Part shown: positions 35,256 through 44,150 of the stretch, in pieces
Layout: every line of letters starts with the position of its first letter
Numbering within the stretch: position 1 is the first letter of the stretch
Source of the DNA: KBS50 sp042666615
GTDB lineage: Bacteria; Actinomycetota; Actinomycetes; Mycobacteriales; Micromonosporaceae
Assembly (NCBI RefSeq): GCF_042666615.1
Contig: NZ_JBHTDD010000012.1
Coordinates: 1 to 64,000 of the forward strand
Direction: 5' to 3'
DNA length: 64,000 nucleotides
The notes under the pieces: model-generated
What the model was told of the DNA's origin: nothing
The model's input: only the letters and a program-made list of their open reading frames with translations
Databases searched by the model: none
Translations under genes and position numbers: made by a program

Positions 35256-35357
35256 GAGTCCACAGCGCCACGGATGGTGCTGGCCGATCGCTCGGACCGG
35301 TGCGCGGAGATCGACGTGGGCAACGGCGTCGAGTCGTGGAAGCGCACCCAGAGAAGA

Positions 35358-35375
35358 TGCGCAACCGGTTACTCA
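35358..35375. promoter_or_regulatory. LacI-type operator O2
   Basis: TGCGCAACCGGTTACTCA has the classic AACCGGTT core and symmetric TGnGnAAC half sites. It ends 18 bases before the lacI-type start codon, and an extra half site GTTTCTCA (35376-35383) abuts it. It suggests autoregulation. Confidence 0.65.
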
Positions 35376-35393
35376 GTTTCTCAGGAGGTCGTC

Positions 35394-36443
35394 ATGGCGC
35401 CGACGATCCGGGACGTCGCCAAGGCCGCGGGCGTCTCGGTGGCGACCGCCTCCAAGGGGCTCAACGGCAAGGGCCGGATGCGTCCAGAGACACGGCAACG
35501 CATCGTCGACATCGCCCGCGACATCGGCTTCCGGGCCAACCGCAACGCCAGTTCACTGACCACCGGCCGGACGTTCACCGTCGGGCTGCTCACCAGGGAC
35601 GGCTACGGCCGGTTCACCCCGCCCCTGCTGGGCGGGGTGGAGGACGCGCTCTCGGTCGACACCGCGAGCCTCATCCTGTGCGACGCCCGCCGCGACGCGG
35701 TCCGCGAACGGCACTACGTGGACGCCCTGGTGGCCCGCCGGGTGGACGGTCTGATCGTCACCGGTCGGGCCACCGACCCGGCTCCGCCGCTGCCGCGCAC
35801 CCTGCCCTTCCCCGTGCTCTACGCGTACACCACCTCGCGGGACGAGGCCGACAGCAGCCTCACGGTGGACGACGAACACGGTGGCTGGCTCGCCGCCCGG
35901 CAACTGGTGCGGCAGGGCTGCCGCACCATCGCGCACATCACCGGCCCGGCGTCGTACCTCGCCGTCCGGGAACGGGTCGCCGGGGCCCGGCGGGCCTTCC
36001 GGGAGCACGGGCTCGACCTGCCCGACGAGCGCGTCCTGCACGTCGGCTTCAGCGAACGCGCCGGCTACACCGCGGTGGAGCGCCTGCTGGCCAGCACGCC
36101 CGGACTGGACGGGATCTTCTGCGGCAGCGACCAGATCGGCCGGGGTGTCGCCGACGCCCTCGGTGCGGCCGGGGTGGCCGTCCCCGGCGACGTCGCCCTG
36201 GTCGGCTTCGACAACTGGACGCTGCTCGCCGCCGCCACCCGACCACCGCTCACCTCGGTCGACATGAACCTCTACCGGCTCGGGCGCGCCGCCGGGGAGA
36301 GCCTGCTCGCCGCCATCGACGGCGACGCCGAGCCAGGGGTCCGCCGGCTCCCCTGCTCGCTGGCCATCCGTGCCTCCTGCCCCGCTCTACCCGGCGACAG
36401 CACCGAGTGGACCCACGACACCCCCCTGGTCCCCGAGGCCTGA
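35394..36443 (+). CDS. LacI family transcriptional regulator
   Basis: The 349-residue repressor has the N-terminal helix-turn-helix PTIRDVAKAAGVSVATASKGLNG with the hinge helix region RANRNASSLTTGRT. The sugar-binding core is of the periplasmic-binding-protein type, with VDGLIVTGR, FCGSDQIGRGVADAL and DVALVGFDNW. The ATG at 35394 has AGGAGG five bases upstream. The usual VSR recognition triplet is here VSVATASKGLN; Lys in place of the common Val/Arg may shift operator preference. The upstream operators and the divergent importer operon make it the likely local sugar-responsive repressor. A GH127 gene follows after 131 bases. Confidence 0.94.
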   Translation: MAPTIRDVAKAAGVSVATASKGLNGKGRMRPETRQRIVDIARDIGFRANRNASSLTTGRTFTVGLLTRDGYGRFTPPLLGGVEDALSVDTASLILCDARRDAVRERHYVDALVARRVDGLIVTGRATDPAPPLPRTLPFPVLYAYTTSRDEADSSLTVDDEHGGWLAARQLVRQGCRTIAHITGPASYLAVRERVAGARRAFREHGLDLPDERVLHVGFSERAGYTAVERLLASTPGLDGIFCGSDQIGRGVADALGAAGVAVPGDVALVGFDNWTLLAAATRPPLTSVDMNLYRLGRAAGESLLAAIDGDAEPGVRRLPCSLAIRASCPALPGDSTEWTHDTPLVPEA

Positions 36444-36574
36444 CCCCCGCCGACCCCGCTCCTGTCCATGGCCGCACCGACCTGTCACCGGCCGTTCCGC
36501 ACGCCGCCCACCAGCCAGCCGACCCCGCCGCACCCGTCCCGGGCACGGCGCAACCCTCTTCGACGGGAGACCGC

Positions 36575-38461
36575 ATGCCATCCGAGCGTCCCAGCCCGGT
36601 CGTCGACACCTCCGCCAGCCCGCACGCCCGGCTCCGGCCGATCGACCTCCGTACCGTCGAGGTGACCGACGCGTTCTGGCGACCCCGGTTGCGGCGCAAC
36701 CGGGAGGTGACACTTCCCGCGCAGTACGAACAGTGCGAGACCACCGGGGCGCTGCGCAACTTCGAGCGCGCCGCCGACCTCGACGACGGACCATTCAACG
36801 GCCGCTACTACTCCGACTCGGACGTGTACAAGTGGATCGAGGCGGCGTCCTGGACCCTCGCCGGGGGCGACTCGCCGGAGCTGGTCGCGCGGCTCGACTC
36901 GGTCATCAAGCGGGTCGCCGCGGCTCAGTCCGGCGACGGCTACCTGAACACCTACTTCTCGGTCGACCGGGCCGGTGAACGGTGGACCGATCTGGTGGTA
37001 CGGCACGAGATGTACTGCGTCGGGCATCTGGTGCAGGCGGCCGTGGCACACCACCGGACCACCGGAGGCCGGGAGCTGCTGGACGTGGCGCTGCGCGCCT
37101 GCGCGCACATCTTCGAGCGGTTCACCCCGGACCGGGTGCCCGGCACCTGTGGCCATCCGTGTCTGGAGATGGCGCTCGTCGAGCTGTACCGCGCCACCGG
37201 CGAGCGACGCTGGCTGACGCTTGCCACCTGGCAGCTCGACTCGCGCGGCAGGGGCGTGCTGGACGGCAGCGAGTACCTGGTCGACCACGCGCCGGTGCGC
37301 CGGCAGACCGAGGTGACCGGGCACGCCGTCCGGGCCCTCTACCTGTACGCCGCGGTGGCCGACGTGGTGCTGGAGACCGGTGACGAGGACCTGCGGCGGA
37401 CCGTCGACGCCCTGTGGCACGACCTGTCCCGGCACAAGACCTCGGTCACCGGTGGCGTGGGCGCCCGGTGGGACGGCGAGTCGTTCGGCGACGCGTACGA
37501 GCTGCCCGACCGGGCGTACAACGAGACCTGCGCGGCCATCGCGCACATCCTGCTGGCCTGGCGCCTGCTGCTGCTCACCGGCGCGGGCGAGTACCGGGAC
37601 GCGATCGAGACCGCGCTCCACAACGGGGTGCTCTGCGGCCTGTCCCTGGACGGCACCGAGTTCTTCTACCAGAACCCGCTCGCCGACGCGGGCCGGCACC
37701 GGCGCCAGGAGTGGTTCAGCTGCGCCTGCTGCCCGCCGAACATCGCCCGGCTGCTCGCCTCGCTGCCCGGTTACCTCTACACCGCCTCCGACGAGGGGTT
37801 GTGGATCCAGCTCTACATCGGCAACCGGGCCGACCTACGGCTGGCCGACGGCACCGCGGTGCGGCTCGAACTCGCCACCGACCTGCCCTGGGAGGGCGCC
37901 GTGTCGGTCACGGTGACCCCCGAGCAGCCGGCCGAGTTCACGCTGTTCCTGCCGGTGCCGGCGTGGGCCGAGGAACGGCCGGTGATCCGGATCGGCGGCG
38001 AGATCGTCGAGGCCGACCACCGGGACGGCTACCTGGCGGTCCGGCGGACCTGGGCGCCGGGCGACACGGTCGAACTGACCCTCGCCACCCCGGTGCGACC
38101 CCTGGTCACCCACCCGCGGGCGGCGCAGACCCACCACCGGGTCGCCGTCACGCGGGGACCGATCGTCTACTGCCTGGAGCAGGTGGACCACCCGGACACC
38201 CCCGTCGCCGACATCCGGCTCACCGGCGCCGAGGACTGGCGCCCGGCGCGTCGGACCGACCTGCTGGGCGACGTGACCACGCTTACCACCTCCGCGCGGG
38301 TGCTGTCCGAGCCGGACGGCCCCGAAGGGGCGGGTCCGCCGCACCGGCGATGGTCCGGCGCGGCGACCGCGACGACCGACGTCACCGTCACCGCGGTGCC
38401 CTACTTCGCCTGGGCCAACCGCGAACCCGGTCCGATGCGCGTATTCCTGCCGCTCAACTGA
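36575..38461 (+). CDS. Glycoside hydrolase family 127, beta-L-arabinofuranosidase
   Basis: The 628-residue enzyme is predicted to release beta-L-arabinofuranose from plant hydroxyproline-linked or other arabino-oligosaccharides. It has an N-terminal (alpha/alpha)6 barrel with FNGRYYSDSDVYKWIEAASW and ending in a C-terminal beta-sandwich. The zinc-thiolate site known for Bifidobacterium HypBA1 is fully present: YNETC gives Glu317 and Cys319, and CACCPPN gives Cys385 and Cys386, one of which is the nucleophile. There is no signal peptide, so it acts in the cytoplasm after import. It lies just downstream of lacI and opposite the importer, so one regulon is likely. Confidence 0.94.
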   Translation: MPSERPSPVVDTSASPHARLRPIDLRTVEVTDAFWRPRLRRNREVTLPAQYEQCETTGALRNFERAADLDDGPFNGRYYSDSDVYKWIEAASWTLAGGDSPELVARLDSVIKRVAAAQSGDGYLNTYFSVDRAGERWTDLVVRHEMYCVGHLVQAAVAHHRTTGGRELLDVALRACAHIFERFTPDRVPGTCGHPCLEMALVELYRATGERRWLTLATWQLDSRGRGVLDGSEYLVDHAPVRRQTEVTGHAVRALYLYAAVADVVLETGDEDLRRTVDALWHDLSRHKTSVTGGVGARWDGESFGDAYELPDRAYNETCAAIAHILLAWRLLLLTGAGEYRDAIETALHNGVLCGLSLDGTEFFYQNPLADAGRHRRQEWFSCACCPPNIARLLASLPGYLYTASDEGLWIQLYIGNRADLRLADGTAVRLELATDLPWEGAVSVTVTPEQPAEFTLFLPVPAWAEERPVIRIGGEIVEADHRDGYLAVRRTWAPGDTVELTLATPVRPLVTHPRAAQTHHRVAVTRGPIVYCLEQVDHPDTPVADIRLTGAEDWRPARRTDLLGDVTTLTTSARVLSEPDGPEGAGPPHRRWSGAATATTDVTVTAVPYFAWANREPGPMRVFLPLN

Positions 38462-38483
38462 GCCCGGAAGGAGGCCCGGGCGC

Positions 38484-40052
38484 TCACGGCGATCCGCGCG
38501 ACACGTCACCGATCACGGCGACGGCCTCGTGGATCTGGGTCGGGGTGCTCGCCGCGTACCCCAGCACCAGGCCCGGCGGGTACGGGCGCTGGGCGTGCCA
38601 GGACAGCGGCTGCACCTTCACCCCACGGTCCAGGCAACCGGCCGCGACATCCACATCGGAGCCGGGTCGGTCGAAGGTGATCGTGAGGTGCAGGCCGGCC
38701 GCGGCGCCGTGCACCGTGGCGCCCGGCAGACACTCCTGGATCGCCGTCACCATGGCGTCCCGCCGGCGGACGTGCCGCTGCCGGAGGAACCGCAGATGCC
38801 GGTCCAGGTCGCCGGAGTGCATCAGCTCGGCCAGCACGAGCTGGGGCAGCGCGGCGTTGCCGAGGTCCGCGTTCCGCTTCGCGGCCACCACGGCGTCCTG
38901 GAATCGCGGTGGTGGCAGCAGCCATCCGATCCGCAGGGCGGGTGCGAGCAGCTTGGAGACGCTGCCGACATAGCAGCCGCGGTCGGCCAGCAGGGAGCGC
39001 AGGGCGGGCACCGGTGGCCGGTCGTACCGGTGCTCGGCGTCGTAGTCGTCCTCGATGACCAGGCCGCCGGTGTCTGTCCAGCGGGTCAACTGGCGACGCC
39101 GGTCGCCGCCGAGCACCACACCGGTCGGGAACTGGTGCGCGGGCGTGACCATCACGGCGGGATGCCCGGCCGCCACCAGATCCTCGACCACGAGCCCGGC
39201 ACTGTCGACGGGCACCGGCGGGGTGGCCATGCCCCAGTTGTTCAGGTGCTGCCGGACCCCCAGCGAGCCCGGATCCTCCACCGCGACGGTGTCCGCCCCT
39301 TCCGCCCGCAACACCTGCGCGAGCAACCCGAGCGCCTGGGACACGCCGGCGACCACGACCACCGCCGCCGGATCAACGCGGATTCCCCGGGTCCGGGCCA
39401 GCCGGTCGGCCACCGCCAGCCGCAGTGCGGTCGCGCCGCGCGGATCCCCGTACCCGAAATCGGTCGGTTGCAGCCGGCGCAACACCGCGCGTTCCGCGCG
39501 GAGCCAGGCCGCGCGGGGAAAGGCGGCCAGGTCCGGTACGCCGGGCGTCAGGTCGATCCGGGCCGGCGCGGTCCGCAGGACATCGAAGACGTCGAGCCGG
39601 TGTGGGGCGGCGAACGGCGGGTCCGAGGCCGGTGGCCACGGTGCGGGAGCCGGCCCGGCCGGCGACCGGAACGGTGTCGGCGGCGCGGAGGGCGCCGATG
39701 GCCTCGGCGGCGTTGCCACCACCACCGTGCCCGCCCGTCCGCGACCGGCCACCTGGCCGTCTTCGATCAGCCGCTGGTACGCCTCGGTGACGACGCCACG
39801 GGAGACGCGTAGGTCGACGGCGAGCGTCCGGCTGGCCGGCAGTCGGCTGCCCACCGGAAGCCGGCCGTCCGCGATGGCGTCCCGGAGCCGGTCGGTGAGC
39901 CACGCGGCCCGTCCGCCCGGCGGGGCGTCGTCGATGGACAGGTGGAGGAAGTCGGACCCGCCGGTCGCGGTGCCGCCCGGAGCCCGTCCCTCGCTCCCAC
40001 CGGTCGTCCGTTCTTTGGCTCTGTCACGTGGGCGTAATTTGGCCCTGTCCAT
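38484..40052 (-). CDS. MocR/PdxR-type GntR regulator with aminotransferase domain
   Basis: The 522-residue regulator combines a GntR winged helix (about 45-115, with LPASRTLAVDLRVSRGVVTEAYQRL) and a fold-type I aminotransferase domain that binds PLP. The PLP lysine is in SVSKLLAPALRIGW, and VIEDDYDAEHRYDRPPVPAL is the typical preceding strand. Such proteins control vitamin B6, GABA, taurine or amino-acid export genes. It is divergent from a LysE-type exporter, with only 60 bases between start codons, so it probably activates or represses that exporter. Confidence 0.93.
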   Translation of the reverse strand: MDRAKLRPRDRAKERTTGGSEGRAPGGTATGGSDFLHLSIDDAPPGGRAAWLTDRLRDAIADGRLPVGSRLPASRTLAVDLRVSRGVVTEAYQRLIEDGQVAGRGRAGTVVVATPPRPSAPSAPPTPFRSPAGPAPAPWPPASDPPFAAPHRLDVFDVLRTAPARIDLTPGVPDLAAFPRAAWLRAERAVLRRLQPTDFGYGDPRGATALRLAVADRLARTRGIRVDPAAVVVVAGVSQALGLLAQVLRAEGADTVAVEDPGSLGVRQHLNNWGMATPPVPVDSAGLVVEDLVAAGHPAVMVTPAHQFPTGVVLGGDRRRQLTRWTDTGGLVIEDDYDAEHRYDRPPVPALRSLLADRGCYVGSVSKLLAPALRIGWLLPPPRFQDAVVAAKRNADLGNAALPQLVLAELMHSGDLDRHLRFLRQRHVRRRDAMVTAIQECLPGATVHGAAAGLHLTITFDRPGSDVDVAAGCLDRGVKVQPLSWHAQRPYPPGLVLGYAASTPTQIHEAVAVIGDVSRGSP

Positions 40053-40054
40053 GG

Positions 40055-40067
40055 GGCCATTATGGCC
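40055..40067. promoter_or_regulatory. Inverted repeat in the MocR-LysE intergenic region
   Basis: GGCCAT-T-ATGGCC is a perfect 6-base dyad in a 60-bp divergent gap. A further GGCCC/GGGCC pair lies next to it at 40041-40058. It is a candidate MocR binding site. Confidence 0.4.
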
Positions 40068-40112
40068 GCAGACTCGGCCTTGTCGCAGTGGCGTGCCCCC
40101 GAGGAGCCTCCA

Positions 40113-40724
40113 GTGAGCCTGACCTTCCTGATCACCACGTTGATCGTGGTGGCGACGCCCGGCACCGGCGTCGTCTACACCCTGGCCGCCGGCCTGTCCC
40201 GGGGCCGGCGGTCGAGCGTCGTCGCCGCCCTGGGGTGCACGCTCGGCATCGTCCCGCACGTGCTGGCCACCGTCACCGGACTCGCCGCGGTGCTGCACGC
40301 CAGCGCGGTGGCGTTCCAGGTGGTGAAGTTCCTCGGCGTGGCCTACCTGATCTACCTGGCCTGGACGACGCTGCGGGACCGGAGCACGCTCTCGCTGGAC
40401 GGTGCGGCCGCGCCGGGCTCGGCCGTCCGGGTCATCACGCGGGCCATTCTGATCAACATCCTGAATCCCAAGCTGACCATGTTCTTCCTGGCCTTTCTGC
40501 CCCAGTTCGTGGATCCCGCCGCGGCCGGGGCGGTGCCCCGGATGCTGCTCCTGAGCGGTGTCTTCATGCTTGTCACGTTCGTCGTCTTCGCCGGATACGG
40601 GATCTTCGCCGCCGCCGTCCGGCACCGGGTGGTCGGGCGTCCCCGGGTTTTGCGCTGGATGCGCGGCAGCTTCGCCGTCACCTTCCTGGCCCTCGGCGCC
40701 CGGCTCGCGCTGACCAACCGATGA
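40113..40724 (+). CDS. LysE/RhtB family amino-acid exporter
   Basis: The 203-residue membrane protein has six hydrophobic helices and the family opening FLITTLIVVATPGTGVVYTLAAGLSRG, where the PGP-like motif is PGT. Helix-4 region INILNPKLTMFFLAFLPQFV is diagnostic. It would export an amino acid or derivative from the cytoplasm. I prefer the GTG at 40113, which has GAGGAG six bases upstream, to the earlier in-frame ATG at 40062, which would add 17 non-conserved residues. It is divergent from the MocR regulator. Confidence 0.92.
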   Translation: MSLTFLITTLIVVATPGTGVVYTLAAGLSRGRRSSVVAALGCTLGIVPHVLATVTGLAAVLHASAVAFQVVKFLGVAYLIYLAWTTLRDRSTLSLDGAAAPGSAVRVITRAILINILNPKLTMFFLAFLPQFVDPAAAGAVPRMLLLSGVFMLVTFVVFAGYGIFAAAVRHRVVGRPRVLRWMRGSFAVTFLALGARLALTNR

Positions 40725-40749
40725 GCGGACCTGCCGCCATCGGGCCCGT

Positions 40750-42180
40750 TCACGGCAGCGGGCGACAGCCAGCGAACCCACCGTGCTCCGCGAGCACGTC
40801 CAGGGTCAACGCGGCGGTCCAGCCGAACGCCGGGGAGCCGAGACCGGCGCCGGTGTCCGGATGGAAGTACTCGTGACAGCCGGACCGGCGGACCAGGTCC
40901 AGCATGGATTCCCGGAGGCCGGCGGCGAGCGTCGTCTCGCCGTGCTCGCGCAGCCCCTGCCAGATCAGCCAGTTGATGTTCATCCAGCTCGGCCCGCGCC
41001 AGTAGCGAAGCGGCTCGAAATCGGCGGCCGTACGGTCGTGGCTGGGCAGCGGCCGGGACATCCGCGCGGTCAGCCCGAACCGCTCGGACGTCGCCTCGGC
41101 CAGTATCGTCCGCACCTGCTCGGCGGGCAGGCCGGGCAGCAGGATCGGGGTCAGGCCGAGCACGGTGCGGGCCGGCACGAGCCGGCCGGTCCGCAGGTCG
41201 CGTGGCCGGAAGGTGCCGGCGACCGGGTCGTACAGGCGCTCCACGATGGCATCGGTGATCCGGGCGGCGCGGTCCCGGTGCGGACCGGAGTCCTCGCCCA
41301 GCACCCCGGCGATCCCGGCCAGAGCCAGTTCGGCAGCCGCGCGCACCGCGTTGAACAGCGGGCACTCCACCAGGAACGGTTGGCGGCCAGCCAGGTCGTC
41401 GTCGGCGTAACCGCGGTCCCGGTACGCCGCCACCAGCGCCAGGTAGCGGGCGTAGTCGAGGTCCGTCGGCCGGTGGCTGTCCGCGACGAACCGGGTGTCG
41501 TGCCGCCGGTACGCCCGCATCACCGCCGGATCGGCGTCGACCGCCGCCATCGGCGCGTCCCACGCGGGGCTGTTGTCCAGGCCGGACTCCCACGGATGGA
41601 CGACCGAGGCCAGGCCGCCACCGCCGACGTCCCGCCGCCGGGCGAGGTACCGCTGCTGGGCGACCAGTCGTGGATAGAGCGCCCGCAGCCGGTGCGTCGC
41701 GTCGACGGCGCCAGCGCCGGATCGGCCGGTCGCGATCTGGTGGACCCGCCACGCCGCCAGCGCGTGCACCGGCGGCTGCACGATGCCCGAGGTGGCCCCG
41801 GACGGAGGGCCGGCGGCCAGTGGCGACGCCCACATGTCGGGGCCCGGGAAGTAGTCACCCGGACGCAGCCGGGGGTTGAACACGATGTGCGGCACCCGAC
41901 CGTCGGGCCACTGGGCGGCGAACAGCGTGTCGAGTTCCCGCCAGGCGCGCGCCGGGTCCAGGTGGGCCAGGCCGATCGCGATGAACGCGGAGTCCCAACT
42001 CCACTGGTGCGGATACAGGGTGCGCGAGGGCACCGTGTGGTCGTACTCCCAGTTGGCGTCCAGCGTCTCGACGGCGACCCGCCAGGTCGCGCGGTCGGCG
42101 GCGTCGAGATCAACGGCGGCGACGTCGACGCCGGCGGCGGCCTCCGTCACGCCGGTTGTCGGACCGGCCTCGGCGGTCAC
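40750..42180 (-). CDS. (alpha/alpha)6-barrel glycosidase, GH63/glucosylglycerate hydrolase-like
   Basis: The 476-residue protein resembles mannosylglycerate/glucosylglycerate hydrolases. Motifs are HQWSWDSAFIAIGLAHLD (with the sugar-binding WDS), HPWESGLDNSP, RYWRGPSWMNINWLIWQGL and the C-terminal PDTGAGLGSPAFGWTAALTLD. The Asp of ESGLDNSP is the expected acid, and the base lies near the C-terminus, though here the position usually held by Glu reads DTGAGLG, so the base is less clear. It may hydrolyse a compatible-solute glycoside or similar small glycoside; substrate not certain. Its GTG start overlaps the isomerase stop by four bases. Confidence 0.82.
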   Translation of the reverse strand: MTAEAGPTTGVTEAAAGVDVAAVDLDAADRATWRVAVETLDANWEYDHTVPSRTLYPHQWSWDSAFIAIGLAHLDPARAWRELDTLFAAQWPDGRVPHIVFNPRLRPGDYFPGPDMWASPLAAGPPSGATSGIVQPPVHALAAWRVHQIATGRSGAGAVDATHRLRALYPRLVAQQRYLARRRDVGGGGLASVVHPWESGLDNSPAWDAPMAAVDADPAVMRAYRRHDTRFVADSHRPTDLDYARYLALVAAYRDRGYADDDLAGRQPFLVECPLFNAVRAAAELALAGIAGVLGEDSGPHRDRAARITDAIVERLYDPVAGTFRPRDLRTGRLVPARTVLGLTPILLPGLPAEQVRTILAEATSERFGLTARMSRPLPSHDRTAADFEPLRYWRGPSWMNINWLIWQGLREHGETTLAAGLRESMLDLVRRSGCHEYFHPDTGAGLGSPAFGWTAALTLDVLAEHGGFAGCRPLP

Positions 42181-43055
42181 GCCGGCACCACCGGCGCGGA
42201 TGTCACCGAGTCACGCGCCGACCGGGCCGGCGCCGGTGCCGCAGATCGCCCCTGGGCCAGGGCTCGCCGGAGCACCCCGACCGCCGAACGCAACGCGGTC
42301 GCCGGCTCTCCCCGCAGCCGGCACTCGATGGCGACACAACCCGCGTACCCGATGTCGGTGAGCGTGCCCAGCAGCGCCGGCCAGTCCAGATGGCCGGCGC
42401 CCGGCTGGAACCGGTTGGAGTCGCTGGCCTGGACGTGCCCGAGGTACGGTGCCGCGTCCCGCAACGCCTGGCACGGATCGTCCTCCTCCACGTTCATGTG
42501 GTAAAAGTCGGCGGCCACCCGGACCGAGGGCAGACCCACCGCCCGGCACAGCTCCACGGCCTGGTCCAACCGGTTGACCATGTGGTCCTCGTACCGGTTG
42601 AGGGGTTCGAGGAACACCGCGACCCCCTCCCGGAGCGCGTGCTCCCCCAGTTCGCCGAGCGTGTCGACGAGCACCGCCCGGTCCCCCGCCGGGGATCGGG
42701 GCGGTTCGAAGGGCGGCAGCCGCCGGGAGAACATCCCCCACGCGGCCGGCGTGGTCACCCCGAGACCGCCGAGTTCGGCGATCACCGTCAGTTGGGAACG
42801 CAGGTTGCGTACCGCGTCCCGGGACCGGTCGGGATCGAAGTCGCCGATGAAGTGGTCCATCTCCACGCACACGGTCGGCATCCGGACACCGTCCGCCCGG
42901 GCTCGCCGGAGTTCGGGAAGCCGGCCGGCGAGGGCCAGGTCCCCCCGGCCGCGCAACTCGATGCCGTCGAACCCGAGGTCGGCCGCGACGGCGGCCCGGT
43001 CCGCCAGGGTCTCCCCCGGCAGCAGGTGTTCCTGGCAGGTCAGCATGACGCTCAT
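42177..43055 (-). CDS. Sugar phosphate isomerase/epimerase (xylose isomerase-like TIM barrel)
   Basis: The 292-residue protein has the AP-endonuclease-2-type TIM barrel seen in IolE, IolH, tagatose epimerase and sugar-phosphate isomerases. FDGIELRG near residue 30, VAVFLEPLNRYEDHMVN with the metal Glu, VRVAADFYHMNVEEDD with Asp/His, and YLGHVQASDSNRFQPGAGH give the four metal ligands. CVAIECRL supplies the last Glu. It therefore binds a divalent metal and interconverts a ketose/aldose or epimer pair. It overlaps both neighbours by four bases. The last 30 residues are a disordered Ala/Pro-rich tail. Confidence 0.87.
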   Translation of the reverse strand: MSVMLTCQEHLLPGETLADRAAVAADLGFDGIELRGRGDLALAGRLPELRRARADGVRMPTVCVEMDHFIGDFDPDRSRDAVRNLRSQLTVIAELGGLGVTTPAAWGMFSRRLPPFEPPRSPAGDRAVLVDTLGELGEHALREGVAVFLEPLNRYEDHMVNRLDQAVELCRAVGLPSVRVAADFYHMNVEEDDPCQALRDAAPYLGHVQASDSNRFQPGAGHLDWPALLGTLTDIGYAGCVAIECRLRGEPATALRSAVGVLRRALAQGRSAAPAPARSARDSVTSAPVVPA

Positions 43056-44104
43056 GGGTCGAACCTCAGGACTACTTGGAGGGCGTCCGGATCACCCCGG
43101 TCCAGCAGGGCCAGCGCGTCACCGGCGGCCGCGGCGTCGACGACGTGGCTGACCAGCGGTAACGGGTCGACGGCCTGTTCGGCCACGAGGTCCATGAAGG
43201 TGCGGGCGAGCCGGGCGGCGGTCCACCGGCCGGCGCTGTACGGCAGCGGCGACGGTCCGGACACCTGGGCCGGCACCACCTGGACCCGGTTGTGGTGGAA
43301 CTCCTCGCCGAGCGCGAGACCCACGGCGTCGCCCTGGTAGAAGCCGGCCGCGACGACCCGGCCGGCCGGCGCCGTGGCGCGGATCGCCTCGTGCAACGCC
43401 GGGTACGCCCCGGACAGTTCCAGGCACACGTCCGCGCCCAGTCCGTCGGTGACGCCGCGCAACACCTCGGCGGCGGAGGCGGTGCGCCCGTCCACGGTCA
43501 GCCGGGCACCGTACCGCAGGGCGAAACTGAGCCGATGCGGCTGCTGGTCCACGGCGACCACCCGGGCCCCGGACAGCGCGGCGAGCCGGGTGGCGAGCAG
43601 ACCGATGACGCCCTGCCCGAAGACGCCCACCCACTCGCCGACGTGCAGGTCTCCGGCGAGGACGGCGGTGAGCGCGATCGCTCCGGGGCGGGCGAATACG
43701 CCGGCGAGCGGGTTGAGTCCGGGCGGCAGCGGGGTCACCGCGTCGGCCGCCAGCACCGCCTCGGTCCGGTGTCCCCACATCCCCCAGACCAGGTCGCCCG
43801 GGCGGCGCAGCACCACGTCGGGCGCCACCTCCACCACCTCGCCGACCTCCTCGTACCCGAAGCCACTGACCGGGTACGCGGGGCCGACCGATCGGTCGAC
43901 GAAGAGCCGGTGCTCGTTGTCCCACACCTTCGTGAGCCGAGGGTTGCTGCCCCGGTAGAGGGTCAGCTCGGTGCCGGCGGATATGCCGGAGTAACGAGTC
44001 CGGACCCGGATCTGACCGACGTCCACGCGTTGCGATTCGCCTGGCGCCAGCAGCACCTCCCGGGGCCCGGTCAGGCAGACAACCGAGTTCTCCATGTGCC
44101 ACAT
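43052..44104 (-). CDS. Zinc-type (MDR) dehydrogenase, sugar/polyol dehydrogenase-like
   Basis: The 350-residue protein has the MDR fold with cofactor motif VGVFGQGVIGLLATRLAALSG. The N-terminal part has IRVRTRYSGISAGTELTLYRG, in which the usual catalytic Cys after the first strand is replaced by Gly/Ser, and the structural zinc cysteines are absent. It thus belongs to the zinc-poor subgroup seen in sugar-catabolic and secondary-metabolic loci, and may use a different proton relay. It is the first gene of a three-gene overlapping operon with the isomerase and the glycosidase. An ATG at 44095 is an alternative start, as neither has a strong ribosome site. Confidence 0.83.
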   Translation of the reverse strand: MWHMENSVVCLTGPREVLLAPGESQRVDVGQIRVRTRYSGISAGTELTLYRGSNPRLTKVWDNEHRLFVDRSVGPAYPVSGFGYEEVGEVVEVAPDVVLRRPGDLVWGMWGHRTEAVLAADAVTPLPPGLNPLAGVFARPGAIALTAVLAGDLHVGEWVGVFGQGVIGLLATRLAALSGARVVAVDQQPHRLSFALRYGARLTVDGRTASAAEVLRGVTDGLGADVCLELSGAYPALHEAIRATAPAGRVVAAGFYQGDAVGLALGEEFHHNRVQVVPAQVSGPSPLPYSAGRWTAARLARTFMDLVAEQAVDPLPLVSHVVDAAAAGDALALLDRGDPDALQVVLRFDP

Positions 44105-44150
44105 CCCGTTAAGAGGGGTTTTATCGTATGTGGAATGCCATCCCGCTTGC

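Larger units (their letters stand above)
34974..35393. other. Divergent control region (420 bp) between sugar importer operon and lacI-type gene
   Basis: No gene is supported here. The region holds a minus-strand promoter (35092-35121), a LacI-type operator (35133-35150), a plus-strand promoter candidate (35226-35255) and a second operator (35358-35375), listed separately. Its central part is lower in GC than flanking genes. Confidence 0.75.
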
